Positions 35,719-46,506 of a DNA stretch of 64,000 nt are shown piece by piece. The position numbers and the translations under genes are program-made. The stretch's first letter is position 1; every line of letters begins with the position of its first letter. The DNA is taken from the NCBI GenBank assembly GCA_028641055.1, contig CM054062.1, positions 170,755,715-170,819,714 of the forward strand, read 5' to 3'. The notes beneath the pieces were generated by a model. It saw only the letters and a list, made by a program, of their open reading frames with translations. It searched no databases and was not told the DNA's origin. This stretch comes from Alopecurus myosuroides. Lineage: Eukaryota; Streptophyta; Magnoliopsida; Poales; Poaceae.

Positions 35719-37952
35719 GGTCGCCGTGGTTGCCTCCTTGAGGGTTTGGGGCCGCGGAGGCAGTAGCGCTTCGCCCTTGGTCAGGCGTGTCGTCCAGCTG
35801 CACTATTGGGTGGTGTGTGTGTGGCCGGCTTGCCAGGTCCACTATGCTACTTGCTAGGGAGTCGAGCATCTACTCGAAGGTGTACTTGGGCTTCTGTCAC
35901 GGGCGGTCGTTGTTTTGGTGCCTGGGGTAGCGTTTCCGCCTGCTTTGGCCGCATGTCCGCCGTCCGCGGCTGCGAAGAGCAGGTTGTCGTATCGTCCGTT
36001 GGTCATCTGCCCCTTGCCCCGCCCCTCTGTTCTGGTTGTCCCAGTTGATGCCGCCTTGGTTGTAGTCACGGTCGTTCCGACTGGATTGGTCGGATGCGTC
36101 TTTCTTGGACGACGAAGTGTTGATGAGCAGGCCAGACTCGTCCAGCCGGATGGGCTTCTTCATGGCTGCGTCGAAAATGGGGTACTTCTCCGTGATAGTC
36201 AAGAGTGTCGCCATGGTCTGGGGGTCCACCCAGAAGATCTTGTGCTTCAACATGGTGCCATCCCGGCACCCAGCTGAGAAGTGCCCGATGGCGGTCGTCT
36301 TGTCAATTCCCTCGCAAGTGTTCCGTAGGGTGGTTCATGTCGTGAGATACTCATGTTCAGTTCCTTTCTCTCCCTGAACGCACTGTGTGAGCTGCCGCGA
36401 CCGGTCCGGTCATTGGTAGGTGCTGGCAAAGTTGTAGACGAATAATTCTTCAAAGTCCAGCCAGGTGTTGATGTTGCCGGCTAGAAGGTTGTTAAGCCAT
36501 GCTCGAGATGGCCCCTGGAGCATGAGGGACGCATAGAGGACTGCCACCCTCTTGTTGCCGCCTGCGATGGCGAGGATGGTGACATAGTCGATCAGCCAGT
36601 CCTCCGGCTTGGTAGATCCATTCTACTTGGCGGTGTCTCAGGGAAGCAAGAACTTATCGAGGAAGGGTTCTCCCTGATGCGCGGTCCTAGGCATGTGGGT
36701 CGTTTGTCGGCTCGTCTTCTATCTCCTGGGAGAAGCTGAGTCTGTCGACGCGTCCGCGGAGGTCGTTGTTGACTACGGGGCTGAGAGGTGCTAGCTGTCC
36801 TTGGCCTCCACCTCGAGGGTTGGCCGGCTCAGGCTCCGGGGGACGGTTCCCTTGGTTGGGAGGTGAAGGCGGCATGTTCGCCCGGCTGCCCTGTGCAGCC
36901 GGCTGGGTTCGTCTCACACCTTGGTTGTTGTTTCAGCTGCCGCCTACAGTCGGTGGAGCGCGTGGTTCGACATGAGGGATGGAGGTTGCTGTGCTCACGA
37001 CGGCCTCCTGCGGCCGGCTTTCGGTTGGCGCTACGTTGGTGGTTCAGGGTAGAGGCCTACTGGCCGCCGTGAGATCTGCCGGCTCCTCCTTGGCCAAATG
37101 TGGTGGAAGCATCATACGCCGTCTCCTGCTAGTTGGCGGCCCTCAGGAGGTCTTGGAGGCGTTGCTGCTGACAGAGCAGCTCCTCCCCTTCTAGGTCGGC
37201 TAGTTCTTGTGTGGCCGCCTAGGCCGTCCTCATGTTCTTCGCCGGGGTGATGTAGACCGGCCGCCTGGGGACAGGCGGAACCGAGTGCTCCCCTTCTCGT
37301 TGTTGAGGTTGCCACCTTAACGGCGCACCTTGTCCGCATGGCAGGGCACGTTTGGCATCGGGGTGAAGCCTTGGGCGACGTTGTAATCACGGACGGTAGA
37401 CTCCACTAGGCGCTCCTTGGCCGACACCTCCTCTGCCTTACGTAGGAGCAGGAGGCGCGTCTTCTCTAGTTCTTCAGCCGCCTTCGCCGGGTTGTCATCG
37501 GGGTGATGGGCACGTTGAGTCCTTCAGTGATTTTACTGTTGGTGGGGCCAGTTGGACGAGGGTCGGATGGCTGTTGGCTGGTGCCAGGGTCGGTGACCAT
37601 GATCTCCGCGAAGACGGGGGGCTTGACTCTGCTTTCGCATCCGGATGCCTCCTCGGGGAGACAATCCGAGCAAGAAAGCACCCCGGCAGGTACTCGGGGA
37701 CAATGGCGATGTAGACGCGATGCTCGTCAAAGGAGACGATGGAGCCGCCCGGAGGGATGGGATCCTCCTCTACGAAGCATGCGGTGTTGTTGAGGATGCA
37801 GTCGAAGGCGCCGAAAGTCATGACGAGGCCGGAGGCGACGCGCTCGCCGGAGCCGGCTGGAAGCCCTGCACGAAGTGAAACTCCAGTCGGACGGAGTCCC
37901 GCGCGGAACGAGACTCTGTACGCCGCTCTACGCCCCCACGATGAGTGCCGTC
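35719..37952 (-). pseudogene. Tat-type gypsy gag region, broken
   Basis: The region is minus strand and GC-rich. A proline-rich N-terminal region is spread over several frames (37495-37821 and 36687-36917). It is followed by the retrotransposon gag (capsid) domain around 36410-36640, where GPSRAWLNNLLAGNINTW and DFEELFVYNF match the WLNSLPAGSI...DLREAFVDNF pattern of Tat-lineage gag. A C-terminal part follows (35897-36253, MLKHKIFWVDPQ ... TEKYPIFDAAMKKP). Several frameshifts are needed to connect these. The protein would continue leftwards into protease but is cut at 35719 by LTR C. Confidence 0.7.
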
Positions 37953-38627
37953 TGTCGTGGTATCATGCACGGCAGCACCATTGCGTTAGCAATGGAGTTT
38001 ACTAAGGGACGCCGATTGCGAGCGGTTGGTGTCCGTGCGGGATTGGGTAACAAGCATGCAAGAGACACGATGTACCCAGGTTCGGGACCTCGGCCTTACG
38101 AGGTCCTTACTCCTGCAAGGATGAACTATAGTGGTGTATATGGTGTTACAAGTTTCTCCTACAACTGTTCTCTCAAAGTGAATTCACCCCTTCTAAGAGA
38201 GACCTGAATTGCCTTATATAGGGTCTGGCAATCCGGCTGACAGATGGGGATGGCTGTATACCCAGCCGGCTGGGGCCCATAAAACGGTCACCTATAGGAG
38301 TTATCCTTTTAGGTACGCCAGCTCCGTACTTGATGTGACAAGGCGGTTCGCCATAGTTCACGATGTAGGCGGCCAAAGTTTTCGCGTACGGCCGCCTGCT
38401 AACTCTGAATAAAGGCAAGTTGATATTGGAGGTAAGATCATGTCTTCCTTTTGCCCACGCCGTACTTGCATGACAGATCCAGGCCAACTCAAAGAGTCCA
38501 ACCGGTTGTGATCAGCCGACCGCTCCCCGCTTGGGAGTCAAAGACACCAGTCGGCCAACCTTGTCTTCTTCATTACCCTCTAGATCTTTTGTGGCAATCA
38601 TCTCATCCAGGGGAAATACCCCCGACA
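37953..38627 (-). repeat. 5' LTR of minus-strand Tat-type gypsy
   Basis: The plus-strand ends are TGTCGTGGTATC (37953) and ...TACCCCCGACA (38627), giving 675 bp. A minus-strand TATA box (CCCTATATAAGGC) lies at about 38213-38224. The ACCCAGGTTCGGGACC/TACGAGG block near 38078-38102 recurs in the LTR at 48095. On the gag side (37931-37950, minus) a degenerate Lys-tRNA primer site reads CGGCACTCATCGTGGGGGCG, differing from GGCGCCCACCGTGGGG by C/G-to-T/A transitions. Confidence 0.75.
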
Positions 38628-39431
38628 GGGAGTGGGTGAGAGACTGACAGGTGGGACCGAGTCCTTTGACCTGTGTCTACTCATTTAAGTGGGTGGGCCC
38701 ACCTTTCAGAGGGGCATTTTGGTAATTTAATAATTGCCAAAATTAGCAGAATAATATTATAACTTTAAAAATCAATTTAGAGAGTTCTGTACACCTAAAA
38801 ATTAAAATAAAATATTCTAGACACTTCTAAAAATATGAGGAATTTGATTCTGAATTTTATTGATTTTTGAAAAGTTTATCTTTGAATAGAAATTTCAAAA
38901 ATCCTTAAGTGGAAATTATTTGAAAGGTTTTAAATAAAATTTCAAAGATCCTTGAGTGGATATGATTTGAAATAAAAAAATCTTAATATCTTAAAAATGG
39001 GGAAATAGTTATAACGTTCAACTATATGAACTATTTGAATTTCAAATCACTCCAAGTTATTCCTCATTATAAATCTTAGTAAAACAAATATTACCCATTA
39101 AATTGGAAAATTTGATCAAAATAATTTCAAATTAAATTGAAGGATTTTGCAAGGGAATATCTTTTATGCATAGTATCATGCCAATTGGTTTAAACATTGT
39201 CTTATCAGACAATGATGCTAATTTTCATAAACCGGAGTTCACGAATCACTAGAAACTTTAGACTGCACTATATCTCGGTCTCAAGGCAAGTTCATTCTTG
39301 CATGTCCAATGGATCAATTTTCCAAAGTTTACAAAACAAATTCGTATCTACCGCATTAAAATAAAATTCTTTTATGAATGATTGGTTGGTGGTGAAACCA
39401 CGGACTGAATGTTGTGGTGGAGGTTCCATTG
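38628..39431. other. AT-rich intergenic DNA, no gene seen
   Basis: About 800 bp of mainly AT-rich DNA with no coding frame, no LTR ends and no repeat that I can assign. It marks the start of the low-copy island around the SWEET gene. Confidence 0.5.
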
Positions 39432-39434
39432 TAA

Positions 39435-39727
39435 GGGCCCCTTTGATTCAAACAAATAGCATAGTGTTTTTGTAAGATAGAATTCTATAGGAATATTTCC
39501 GTTAGGACTTTTTTGGTTCATAGGATTGTATCTTATAGGAAACATTCCCATAGGAATCTTGTGGTGCAAATCCTATAGGAAACTAACATGAGGTCCAACC
39601 TCAAAAAAATTTCCTTTAAACAATCAAAGAGAATCACTCTTCCTATAGGATTCAAGTTGACATGCCATCTCAATCCTATCGGATTCTCATTCTTATATTT
39701 TTCCTATCCTATGAAACAAAGGAGCCC
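39435..39727. mobile_element. Tourist-type MITE (PIF/Harbinger)
   Basis: A 293-bp element with inverted ends GGGCCCCTTTGATTCAAA and, on the other strand at its right end, GGGCTCCTTTGTTTCATAG. It is flanked by the 3-bp duplication TAA (39432-39434 and 39728-39730), as expected for Tourist elements. The interior is rich in TCCTATAGGA palindromes and has no coding capacity. Confidence 0.85.
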
Positions 39728-39730
39728 TAA

Positions 39731-40366
39731 ATGTCTGGAATGACACTTGTAGCCAGGCTACTATAAGGGTATTTCCTACTAGTGCGTTGGCGAAGTAGAC
39801 ACCGCCACTAGCACCGCCGCACGAGGAGGGCGACCCAGAGGACTCGATGGGCCTCATGCTTGCCATTCATCGATCTACGACTGATGCTATGATCTTGTCG
39901 CCTCCGACTACGACTAGTGTTAGGTTATAGACCGATTAATTAAATTATGTTGTTTAGTTTATATTTCATGAAGTTTATATGATATTTGTCATTTAGTTTA
40001 AATTTAATGAACTTCAATATCAAAAAAGGATGGGGGTGCCAATGTGAATGCACTCCCCCATATGTCTCGACACTGTGCCTGGACACCCCCAAACAGAAAA
40101 ACTATGGGGGAGTCCGAACACATTTTTCCCTCGCCCAGTGAAGATTCTCTAAATAAGAATAAAACTACATAACATGGAGAAAATGTACAATATGTCAGGT
40201 GGAATAAGTAGCCTTTCTCCGCGATCATTGTCCAACATTACAAGACGTATTGGATGAGAACGTGGGATCAAGTCCAAACATTACAAGCCCTTCAATATTA
40301 CGACTGACCGCAACGAGAACTCATTGAGCCATAGGTGGAGTAATATCCAAGAGCAATGCAACAAAT
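39731..40366. other. Intergenic DNA, no gene seen
   Basis: No supported gene. The part at about 40026-40225 (GGGGGTGCCAATGTGAATGCAC ... GGAATAAGTAGCCTTTCT) has a diverged relative at about 44216-44290 downstream of the SWEET gene, so it is probably an unclassified short dispersed repeat. Confidence 0.4.
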
Positions 40367-40369
40367 TTA

Positions 40370-41558
40370 GGCCTTATTTACTCCTATGGTATTTGCACCT
40401 GTGGGAAGTTTTGGGATGTGAGGGGATTTGGTGAATCCCCCTCTTTCACCCAATCCCTTCATTTGCTCTATAATCACAATCATACGTAGTTACTTAGGTT
40501 AGTGGGGATGGGAGTGGATGGTGGTGTATTGGTTGCTCGACAGCCAACTCTTTCTTCCCGGTGAATATGCGAGGCTCACCTCGCGTGTGAGTTATACAAA
40601 GTCGTAGCACTTTGGTAGGGAATTTTTTGGGATGGCCGGGTATGATCCCTAAAGAAACGCTAGAAGTAAACAGGCTTGGTGGGGTAATCGGGGGTGAATA
40701 GTTGGTATATCAATGTACTACCTATATTTCCTTTATCTCAATTCAAGTCAAGGCAGGCAACCTTTGTTATCAAGAAACAAAGTTGTCTCTAGTGATTGAT
40801 CTGTTTGCTCTCGCCCTTCGGCTTTGTGGTCACTTAAGGTCCTTGGATTTCGTGCTCAATCTAGTTGGAGCAAAAGCCCCCGTGGATAGAAGTTTTTAAA
40901 AACCGTTTTTGCCAATGTGAAAGAAAAGCAAGGAGATCTACCGAACAAACATTTCCTTTCTTTTTAATAAGATAACATCGGGAGAATATTCCCGGGATTT
41001 GTTTTGTACCGATGGAATGATTTCGGCAAGCTAAATCCATTCGTTTGGGATCCTTTTTTCTCCCCTTTTTATACTCAAAAGTTGTTGCCTTTCCTACTCT
41101 AAAATGGCTTGCTCGAATTATTAAATAGGGCGGAATATCTTTCTTTTCTTTTCAAATACTTTATTGAGTTAAGGGGCAAAGAGTAGCGCTTTCGCTACTG
41201 AGAAACCGAATGGCCAGCGCGAGGGTTCGATGACTTAGCCGAGCGTTAGCGACGCGTCATTCTCATAGCGAGGCGCTTCGAGTTAGGGGCTCTTCCTGAG
41301 AGGAAGTCAAGCCACTAACTATGCAGAAGAAAAGTAAGCGAGCGCAGAAAAAGGGATGCTTGAAAGCAAATGAAGCCAATTCGAACCTCCGATCAATCAT
41401 TCTACTATTTTTTCAACAGAAAACGATGTCATCCAATAATCCCTTTGGTTGAAGCATCGAATGGCGAACCCCGACCAAAGGGAGTGCATTCCTTTTCATT
41501 CGATTTCCCGGGAAAATCCCCTGCGAACCCACTAAATACTCTACAAGTAAACGAGGCC
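40370..41558. mobile_element. Composite Tourist/Harbinger-like element
   Basis: The left end is GGCCTTATTTACTCC at 40370 and the right end is ...AAGTAAACGAGGCC at 41558, whose reverse complement is GGCCTCGTTTACTT. Both ends are flanked by TTA (40367-40369 and 41559-41561). Inside, a further inverted end (AGAAGTAAACAGGCTT, about 40661-40677) pairs with the left end, so 40370-40676 may itself be a complete MITE nested in or fused to a longer element. No transposase is seen. The middle (about 40745-41395) looks mitochondrial. Confidence 0.55.
40745..41395. other. Mitochondrion-like DNA segment (candidate NUMT)
   Basis: The composition and phrasing change here: GAGTAGCGCTTTCGCTACTG, CGAGCGTTAGCGACGCGTCA and CGAGGCGCTTCGAGTTAGG are the kind of short GC hairpin runs typical of grass mitochondrial intergenic DNA. 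I cannot name a mitochondrial gene in it. The short frame 40702-40899 is not a known protein. The call is by sequence style only. Confidence 0.35.
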
Positions 41559-41561
41559 TTA

Positions 41562-43150
41562 GTGTGTGCCATGATCAAATTTTCGTAGGGAAAAAAGTGA
41601 CATGGGTCAGAACACTTAAATAATATTTCTAACTATGTTCAATTCTTCCCATATATTTGCTAACTATACTATGGGATCAAATTGTTCTTTTGTTTAGATG
41701 GCAAAGCTTTGATGCTCTACGAGAATAATTACGAAATAAATATTTTGGCTTGACATATTGTTGGCTCGCGATTCATGATTAAGAAAAGTGAAAAGAAATT
41801 TGAGCACAAATAAAGCGTCCAGAGGCCATGGAAAGTGATCCGACAAAGAGGCTTACTCAAGACGACTCTCTTATGGATCAAGAAGAGAAGCTCAAGACGG
41901 GTCATCCACTTGGCCAAAATAAATCCAAGGCGGTCGCAAAGGGTATGTCGTCATCATCAAGCTTGCTGCAAAAAAAATGATTGGCTGTAAGAAGGCGTCG
42001 AGTTCAAAGATAATTGAGTTGAGGAGCTCAAAAGGGGTGAACGCTTCGCTACCTTCACGAGGATACTAATCCGAAAAGTGGCTACGACAAAGAATACTAT
42101 CTTATCTTATATTTACTAATTGGAGGCACCGTTAAAACCTCCACGTTAATCCACATCACCCAAATTAATTAAGCTATTAGATCTTAATTATACGGCTAGG
42201 ATTTAATGTGCCAAACAATGTCGCATGGTGCGTTACATAAAATCTAGCACGATATCCAAACATCAAATTGTAGATGCATGTGAAGACAAGGAAAAAACCA
42301 AATTGATATGTTGCAACCGGGACTCTTTAAAAGTGTGGTAGGAGATGGTTTAAGAACAAAGACTGCCACGGGACATGGTAACGAGTAAAGATAAACGACT
42401 CAGATGTTGCGGTACCGGCCGTAAGAGTCTATGCAGTTTACTACTCCTAACGAACCGTCTGGAACTTGACAACGTACGTGGTGATGTTTAAAAAAATCTT
42501 CCCAACAAAATTTGATAATGGATGTGTATCGATGTAAACGAGTTGGATGTCGCGTCGACCGGCCGGCCGTAACGATCTGATCAGAAGTTTAGTAACTTGA
42601 TTGCGTACTTGTGGACAATAATTTAGCTATAAAAGAGAGAAAGTTTAAAATTAAGACAGAAAAGGTTGCAACCAAAAATATCAAAACCGAATTGGAGACG
42701 AAACAAGTGGTTGTTGCAATGATGGTCTAGGAGGCCAAGGTATTGACCACGGACACAAGTAACTTGGAGCCACTCACAAAGACTTGGTTTGATCAACAAC
42801 GCGCATAGATATTGGCTCGAATGGTGTTTCAGATAATTTTCGTATGTATTTTGGTCATCAAATCTGGTGGCTAAATCTGATGTCCGAGCTTATTTTTTAT
42901 CAAATAAATATATGTTTTTATTGGTTGAAATTTGTGAGCTCTGCCAAATGGCAAAACAATGCCAAAATGGCATAAAAATAGAGTAGAGATTTCTGGCTCC
43001 CTATTGTATTTTAAAAATTCAAAAACCATACTTCTAAGTTTTTTTAAAAAGGAACAAAAGCATGGATGTTCTTAACGATGTGGGATGCAAGCGTGCAAAT
43101 TTAATTTGAAATACTTATATTTGGAACTATACAAAAATGACAAATGTGTA
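41562..43150. other. Intergenic DNA; possible Helitron 5' end
   Basis: No supported gene in about 1.6 kb. At about 42105 the stretch TCTTATATTTACTAATTGG, followed by GTTAATCCACATCACCC, resembles 5' ends of grass Helitrons, which start with TC and carry a similar ATTAATCCACATCACC phrase. The diagnostic 3' hairpin plus CTRRT end was not found, so this stays tentative. Confidence 0.3.
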
Positions 43151-43158
43151 GATCTCAG

Positions 43159-43903
43159 CTACGCTGATACCGTACCCGATATCGATTCATGTTTGATACC
43201 TCTTCGATACGTATCGCGGGAGTATCGGTAAATGAACCATTTAAAGTAATTAAGCATATCATTTGGATACGTATCGGACCTAAACTGGATACAGCCGAAC
43301 CCACGTAACCTTCCATCCCGCACAAGTATACACATATCGAATCTCCATTCTCCCAAACATAGCCGCCTCGTCCTCGCTCCTCAGGGTGGCCGATCAAATC
43401 GAGTCACTCCCTGTCTCTGGCTTCTCCCTCACCGGCTCCCTGTCTCCCCCTCGCCAGCAATTGCAGCCGACGGCGAGCAGCTCTCTGCCTCCCCGGCTCC
43501 CCCTTGCCAGCAACAACCAACAGTAGACACGGTGGCAAACCGGCGACCCAGCCACGCCGAACCCGCCAGGCTGCCACCCGCACTCTCCGGTGACCCAGCC
43601 ACACCCACGCTGGCATGTACACTCCCCTGTTCCTCCTTCTCCCCGGTTCTCCCTCTGGTGCATTCATCTTCCTCCCCTCTCTCTATCTCTCTTTAAGACT
43701 TTAAGATTAATTCTCAGATATCAACATGGAAGAAATAAGGTATAGTGTTTATTCTGTTGCTTGTTTCTACCTACCAAATTTATTTATTGATTATTTTAAA
43801 AGTATTAAACCGTATCCTCGTATTGACGTATTTTCAAAATGTCGTACTTACGTATCCGTATCGGCCCGATACCAATACTCGTATCTGTATCGGTGCCGCG
43901 TAG
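43159..43903. mobile_element. hAT-like non-autonomous transposon with 8-bp TSD
   Basis: A 745-bp element flanked by the perfect 8-bp duplication GATCTCAG (43151-43158 and 43904-43911). The ends are inverted: CTACGCTGATACCGTAC on the left and CTACGCGGCACCGATAC on the right (reverse complement). The outer 150 bp on each side are packed with GATAC/GTATC and CGATA motifs, as for subterminal transposase-binding repeats. The interior 43370-43690 is C/T- and GC-rich with no recognisable protein. The 8-bp duplication suggests the hAT superfamily. Confidence 0.75.
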
Positions 43904-43911
43904 GATCTCAG

Positions 43912-44463
43912 TGGACATTTTCAAAACTCCAAATTTTATACTAATATTTATTTAGCACATAACAAAGAATTTCATGTTCTGGTTTTGCATACTTATAGGA
44001 ATCATTATTAAATATGTCCAAATTATTTTTAATTTATTTTAAAACTTCTAAATGTTTTATTAAAAAAAATTTAAAACAAAGAGAGCACGGGGATCTCGGG
44101 AGCCAAAAATGACTTTCCGATAAAAAATACGGGAGCCAAAAATGACTTTCCGATAAAAATAGCCAAATTAACAAAGAAAAAATAGGCCCAAACAGAAAGG
44201 GGCGGGTCCGTTAGGGGATGCCAGTGTAGGCACTAGCCTATCGAAAATGTGCAACACATTGTCAGCCGGAACAAGCAGCCTTTCCTTTGTGATTTCGCCC
44301 AAAATAAGCAAGCACGCCCTATACACGATGTTGTTACATTACTCTCCAATCTCCATTACCGGCCCTGTGAATACTATACACGCACATTGCGCATATCCCG
44401 TACGCACTAGCTTTATCAAACACTACTTCATGCACTAATTATCTGAATATCAATATCAGTGTG
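43912..44463. other. Downstream flank of SWEET gene
   Basis: No gene. It contains AT-rich DNA, a 30-bp tandem duplication (44097-44159) and, at 44216-44290, a relative of the short repeat near 40026-40225. The 3' untranslated region and poly(A) site of the SWEET gene should lie just below 44464. No clear AATAAA was singled out. Confidence 0.45.
44097..44159. repeat. Two-copy 33-bp tandem repeat
   Basis: A 30-base unit starting CGGGAGCCAAAAATGACTTT occurs at 44097-44126 and identically at 44130-44159, separated by three bases. Confidence 0.85.
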
Positions 44464-46405
44464 TCACTTTGATGAGTAGGTGTGGCGGTCGTCGTCGTGG
44501 TTCGCCTCCTCGTCCGCGACGCGCTCGTGGTGGCTCAAGACCTTGTGCAGCTCCAGCGGGGTGGCGGACAAGGCCTTGATGAGGTGGCCGAGCGGCGACG
44601 GCAGCGACGATGGCATCGGCATGCTCAGCCCCTTCTTCAACGACGGCACCTTCCGCTGCCCCAGCTCCACCTGGCCCATGAGGTGCACCACCCCTTTCTC
44701 CTCGTCGCCCTCCAGCCCGTCGTCCTTGAGCGCCACCGCCTTCTTCTTGTTCCGGTACGCCATGTACAGCGCAAGCTGCGCCGCGCCCATCGCGAAGCCC
44801 ATGGCGTTGGGGATCTATGTATGACAAGTTTGTTAGTTTCAACTTGCAACGTTATATGATCTTCTGCGTCGTTTGTGTATTACACGCATTGACGTGAAAC
44901 AATGTTCATGGTGATGATGATGCGCAGGTATGTACCCCGATGAAGTAGTCCTTGATGAGCATGGAGTAGACGCTCCAGATGCCGCCGTTGAGGAAGAGGA
45001 AGAAGGACAGCAAGAAAGGCATGTACTCCACGCTCCTCGTCTTCACCACTGTCCTCTGCATGCGTATCAAAATCATGGCTAAGTTTCGATAGATCACTTG
45101 TTAACACTCAGCTGCTAGTTATTAACCGCTTGTGAAGCACTTGAGTGCGTGGCATAACCAACATCACTGAACACCTGGTGACGACGTGAACAGCTTGAAA
45201 TTAATGCGAGTGCTTGGAATCAAAATCTAAAATTGAACTCCATCAAGCCTTGTGGCTGGATATATGCGATCGACATAAATGGTTGGATTGGTTTTTAATA
45301 GGTGAGTGGTCTGGTTCGATTCAAGGACGATTCGCTGAGTGTTCAATCGTCATTTTTCGCTTGTGCTATATACGGCCGGAGTAAATGGATGAAAACGATG
45401 TCAGACCAAACACCTACTAATTCACGACAGGTCACAAGGAGACAGACGTGTGTGTTCGTGTGTGGTAGGCGTTCTTTTCACTATAGCTCGCCAAAACGTC
45501 GTTCATCTATGTGGTGGAGTGCAATTTTTTATCTGCGACCCATTGCATCCACGATCTCATGTGCATTACGTGTCCACGAGTTTATTGAGGCTTACGTACG
45601 AAATATGACACATTTGTGGATTTGCAAAAGATGTTGGAAAATGACTTTGTCCCAGTTAAAGTTACTTGAGCTGGAAAGTAAAAAAGGCTAGGGTGGAACT
45701 GCTTTGCAAGATTTTACTGAAAGATATATAGTACTAGAAGTGAAGAAGAGGCGATCGATGTTAGTACTAACCATTGCGGCCATGGGCGCAGCATACATCC
45801 CGATGGTGAGCGCGGAGCAGAGCAGCCCCACCGCGAAGAGCTGCACGGCGCCGTGCAGCGCGAGAAGCCCCACCAAGACGACGGCGGCAAAGAAGCAGAC
45901 GTTGACGGCGAGCACGACCTTGGCCATCTTGATCTTGGTGTCCCTGGGGGCGTAGGCGAGGTAGAGCGCGACGTAGACGGTCTGCAGGGCGGCGCCGGCG
46001 CCGTTGACGGTGATGATGAGGAGGCCGCCGGGCTTGAGGAGGCCATAGAAGGCCCAGAGGGAGGTGCAGAGGAGCGTGGTGACGTAGGGCAGCCACCTGA
46101 ACTCCTCCGTGCTCTTGTTCTTCACGACCCTCCGGAACGTCCCGCTGAATCAGCCGCCAAATTAACATGCATGCATCAGCTTCTGGATCTGACTAGTAGC
46201 TAGCAATCGAAGTTATTAATTCCTAGCTTAACTCACATTGGAGACGTGAAGACCAGTATGGAGATTATGTTCCCTGTTGCGCAGAGAGAAGAAACAAATA
46301 ATGGTGCTCGATCAGAGTGGTGTGAATTAAGGAAGAGAATGTGAGCATGAAGCTAGGAAGCATGAACTGACCGACGATTCCGACGAAGAAGCTTATATCG
46401 GCCAT
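44464..46405 (-). CDS. SWEET16: SWEET-family sugar transporter (SWEET16/17 clade)
   Basis: This is the only convincing host gene. Five coding exons on the minus strand are 46372-46405, 46237-46273, 45772-46144, 44936-45055 and 44464-44814 (34, 37, 373, 120 and 351 bp). All have GT-AG borders, phases agree, and they give 304 codons. The product begins MADISFFVGIVGNIISIL and has two MtN3/saliva repeats with seven expected membrane helices. Conserved features include TEEFRWLPY and LLCTSLWAFYGLLKPG in the first repeat, and YAAPMAAMRTVVKTRSVEYMPF with NGGIWSVYS in the second. The long charged C-terminal tail fits rice SWEET16. SWEET16/17 proteins are known as vacuolar-membrane facilitators of glucose, fructose or sucrose. 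The tail retains GVVHLMGQVELGQ and ATPLELHKVL, similar to the rice tail. No stop or frameshift is seen. The family call is near certain; the orthologue number is likely. Confidence 0.93.
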
Positions 46406-46498
46406 TGGAACTTGTTGCACCGTTGGTAATAAGGCTGTAAGAAGCGCGGGGGCTGCGATCGAATAGGATGTGGAGCTACGCCTCTCACACGAGCGAGC

Positions 46499-46506
46499 AT
46501 ATATAG
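46499..46506 (-). promoter_or_regulatory. TATA box of SWEET gene
   Basis: On the minus strand CTATATATGC lies about 95 bp before the ATG at 46405. This places the transcription start near 46470 and predicts a 5' leader of about 65 bp. Confidence 0.6.

Noticed and set aside
42105..43150. A complete Helitron
   Set aside because: Only a 5'-like TC end is seen; no 3' hairpin with CTRRT followed by T was found before the hAT-like element.
44480..44859. Plus-strand frames opposite the last SWEET exon
   Set aside because: They are antisense shadows of the SWEET C-terminal exon.
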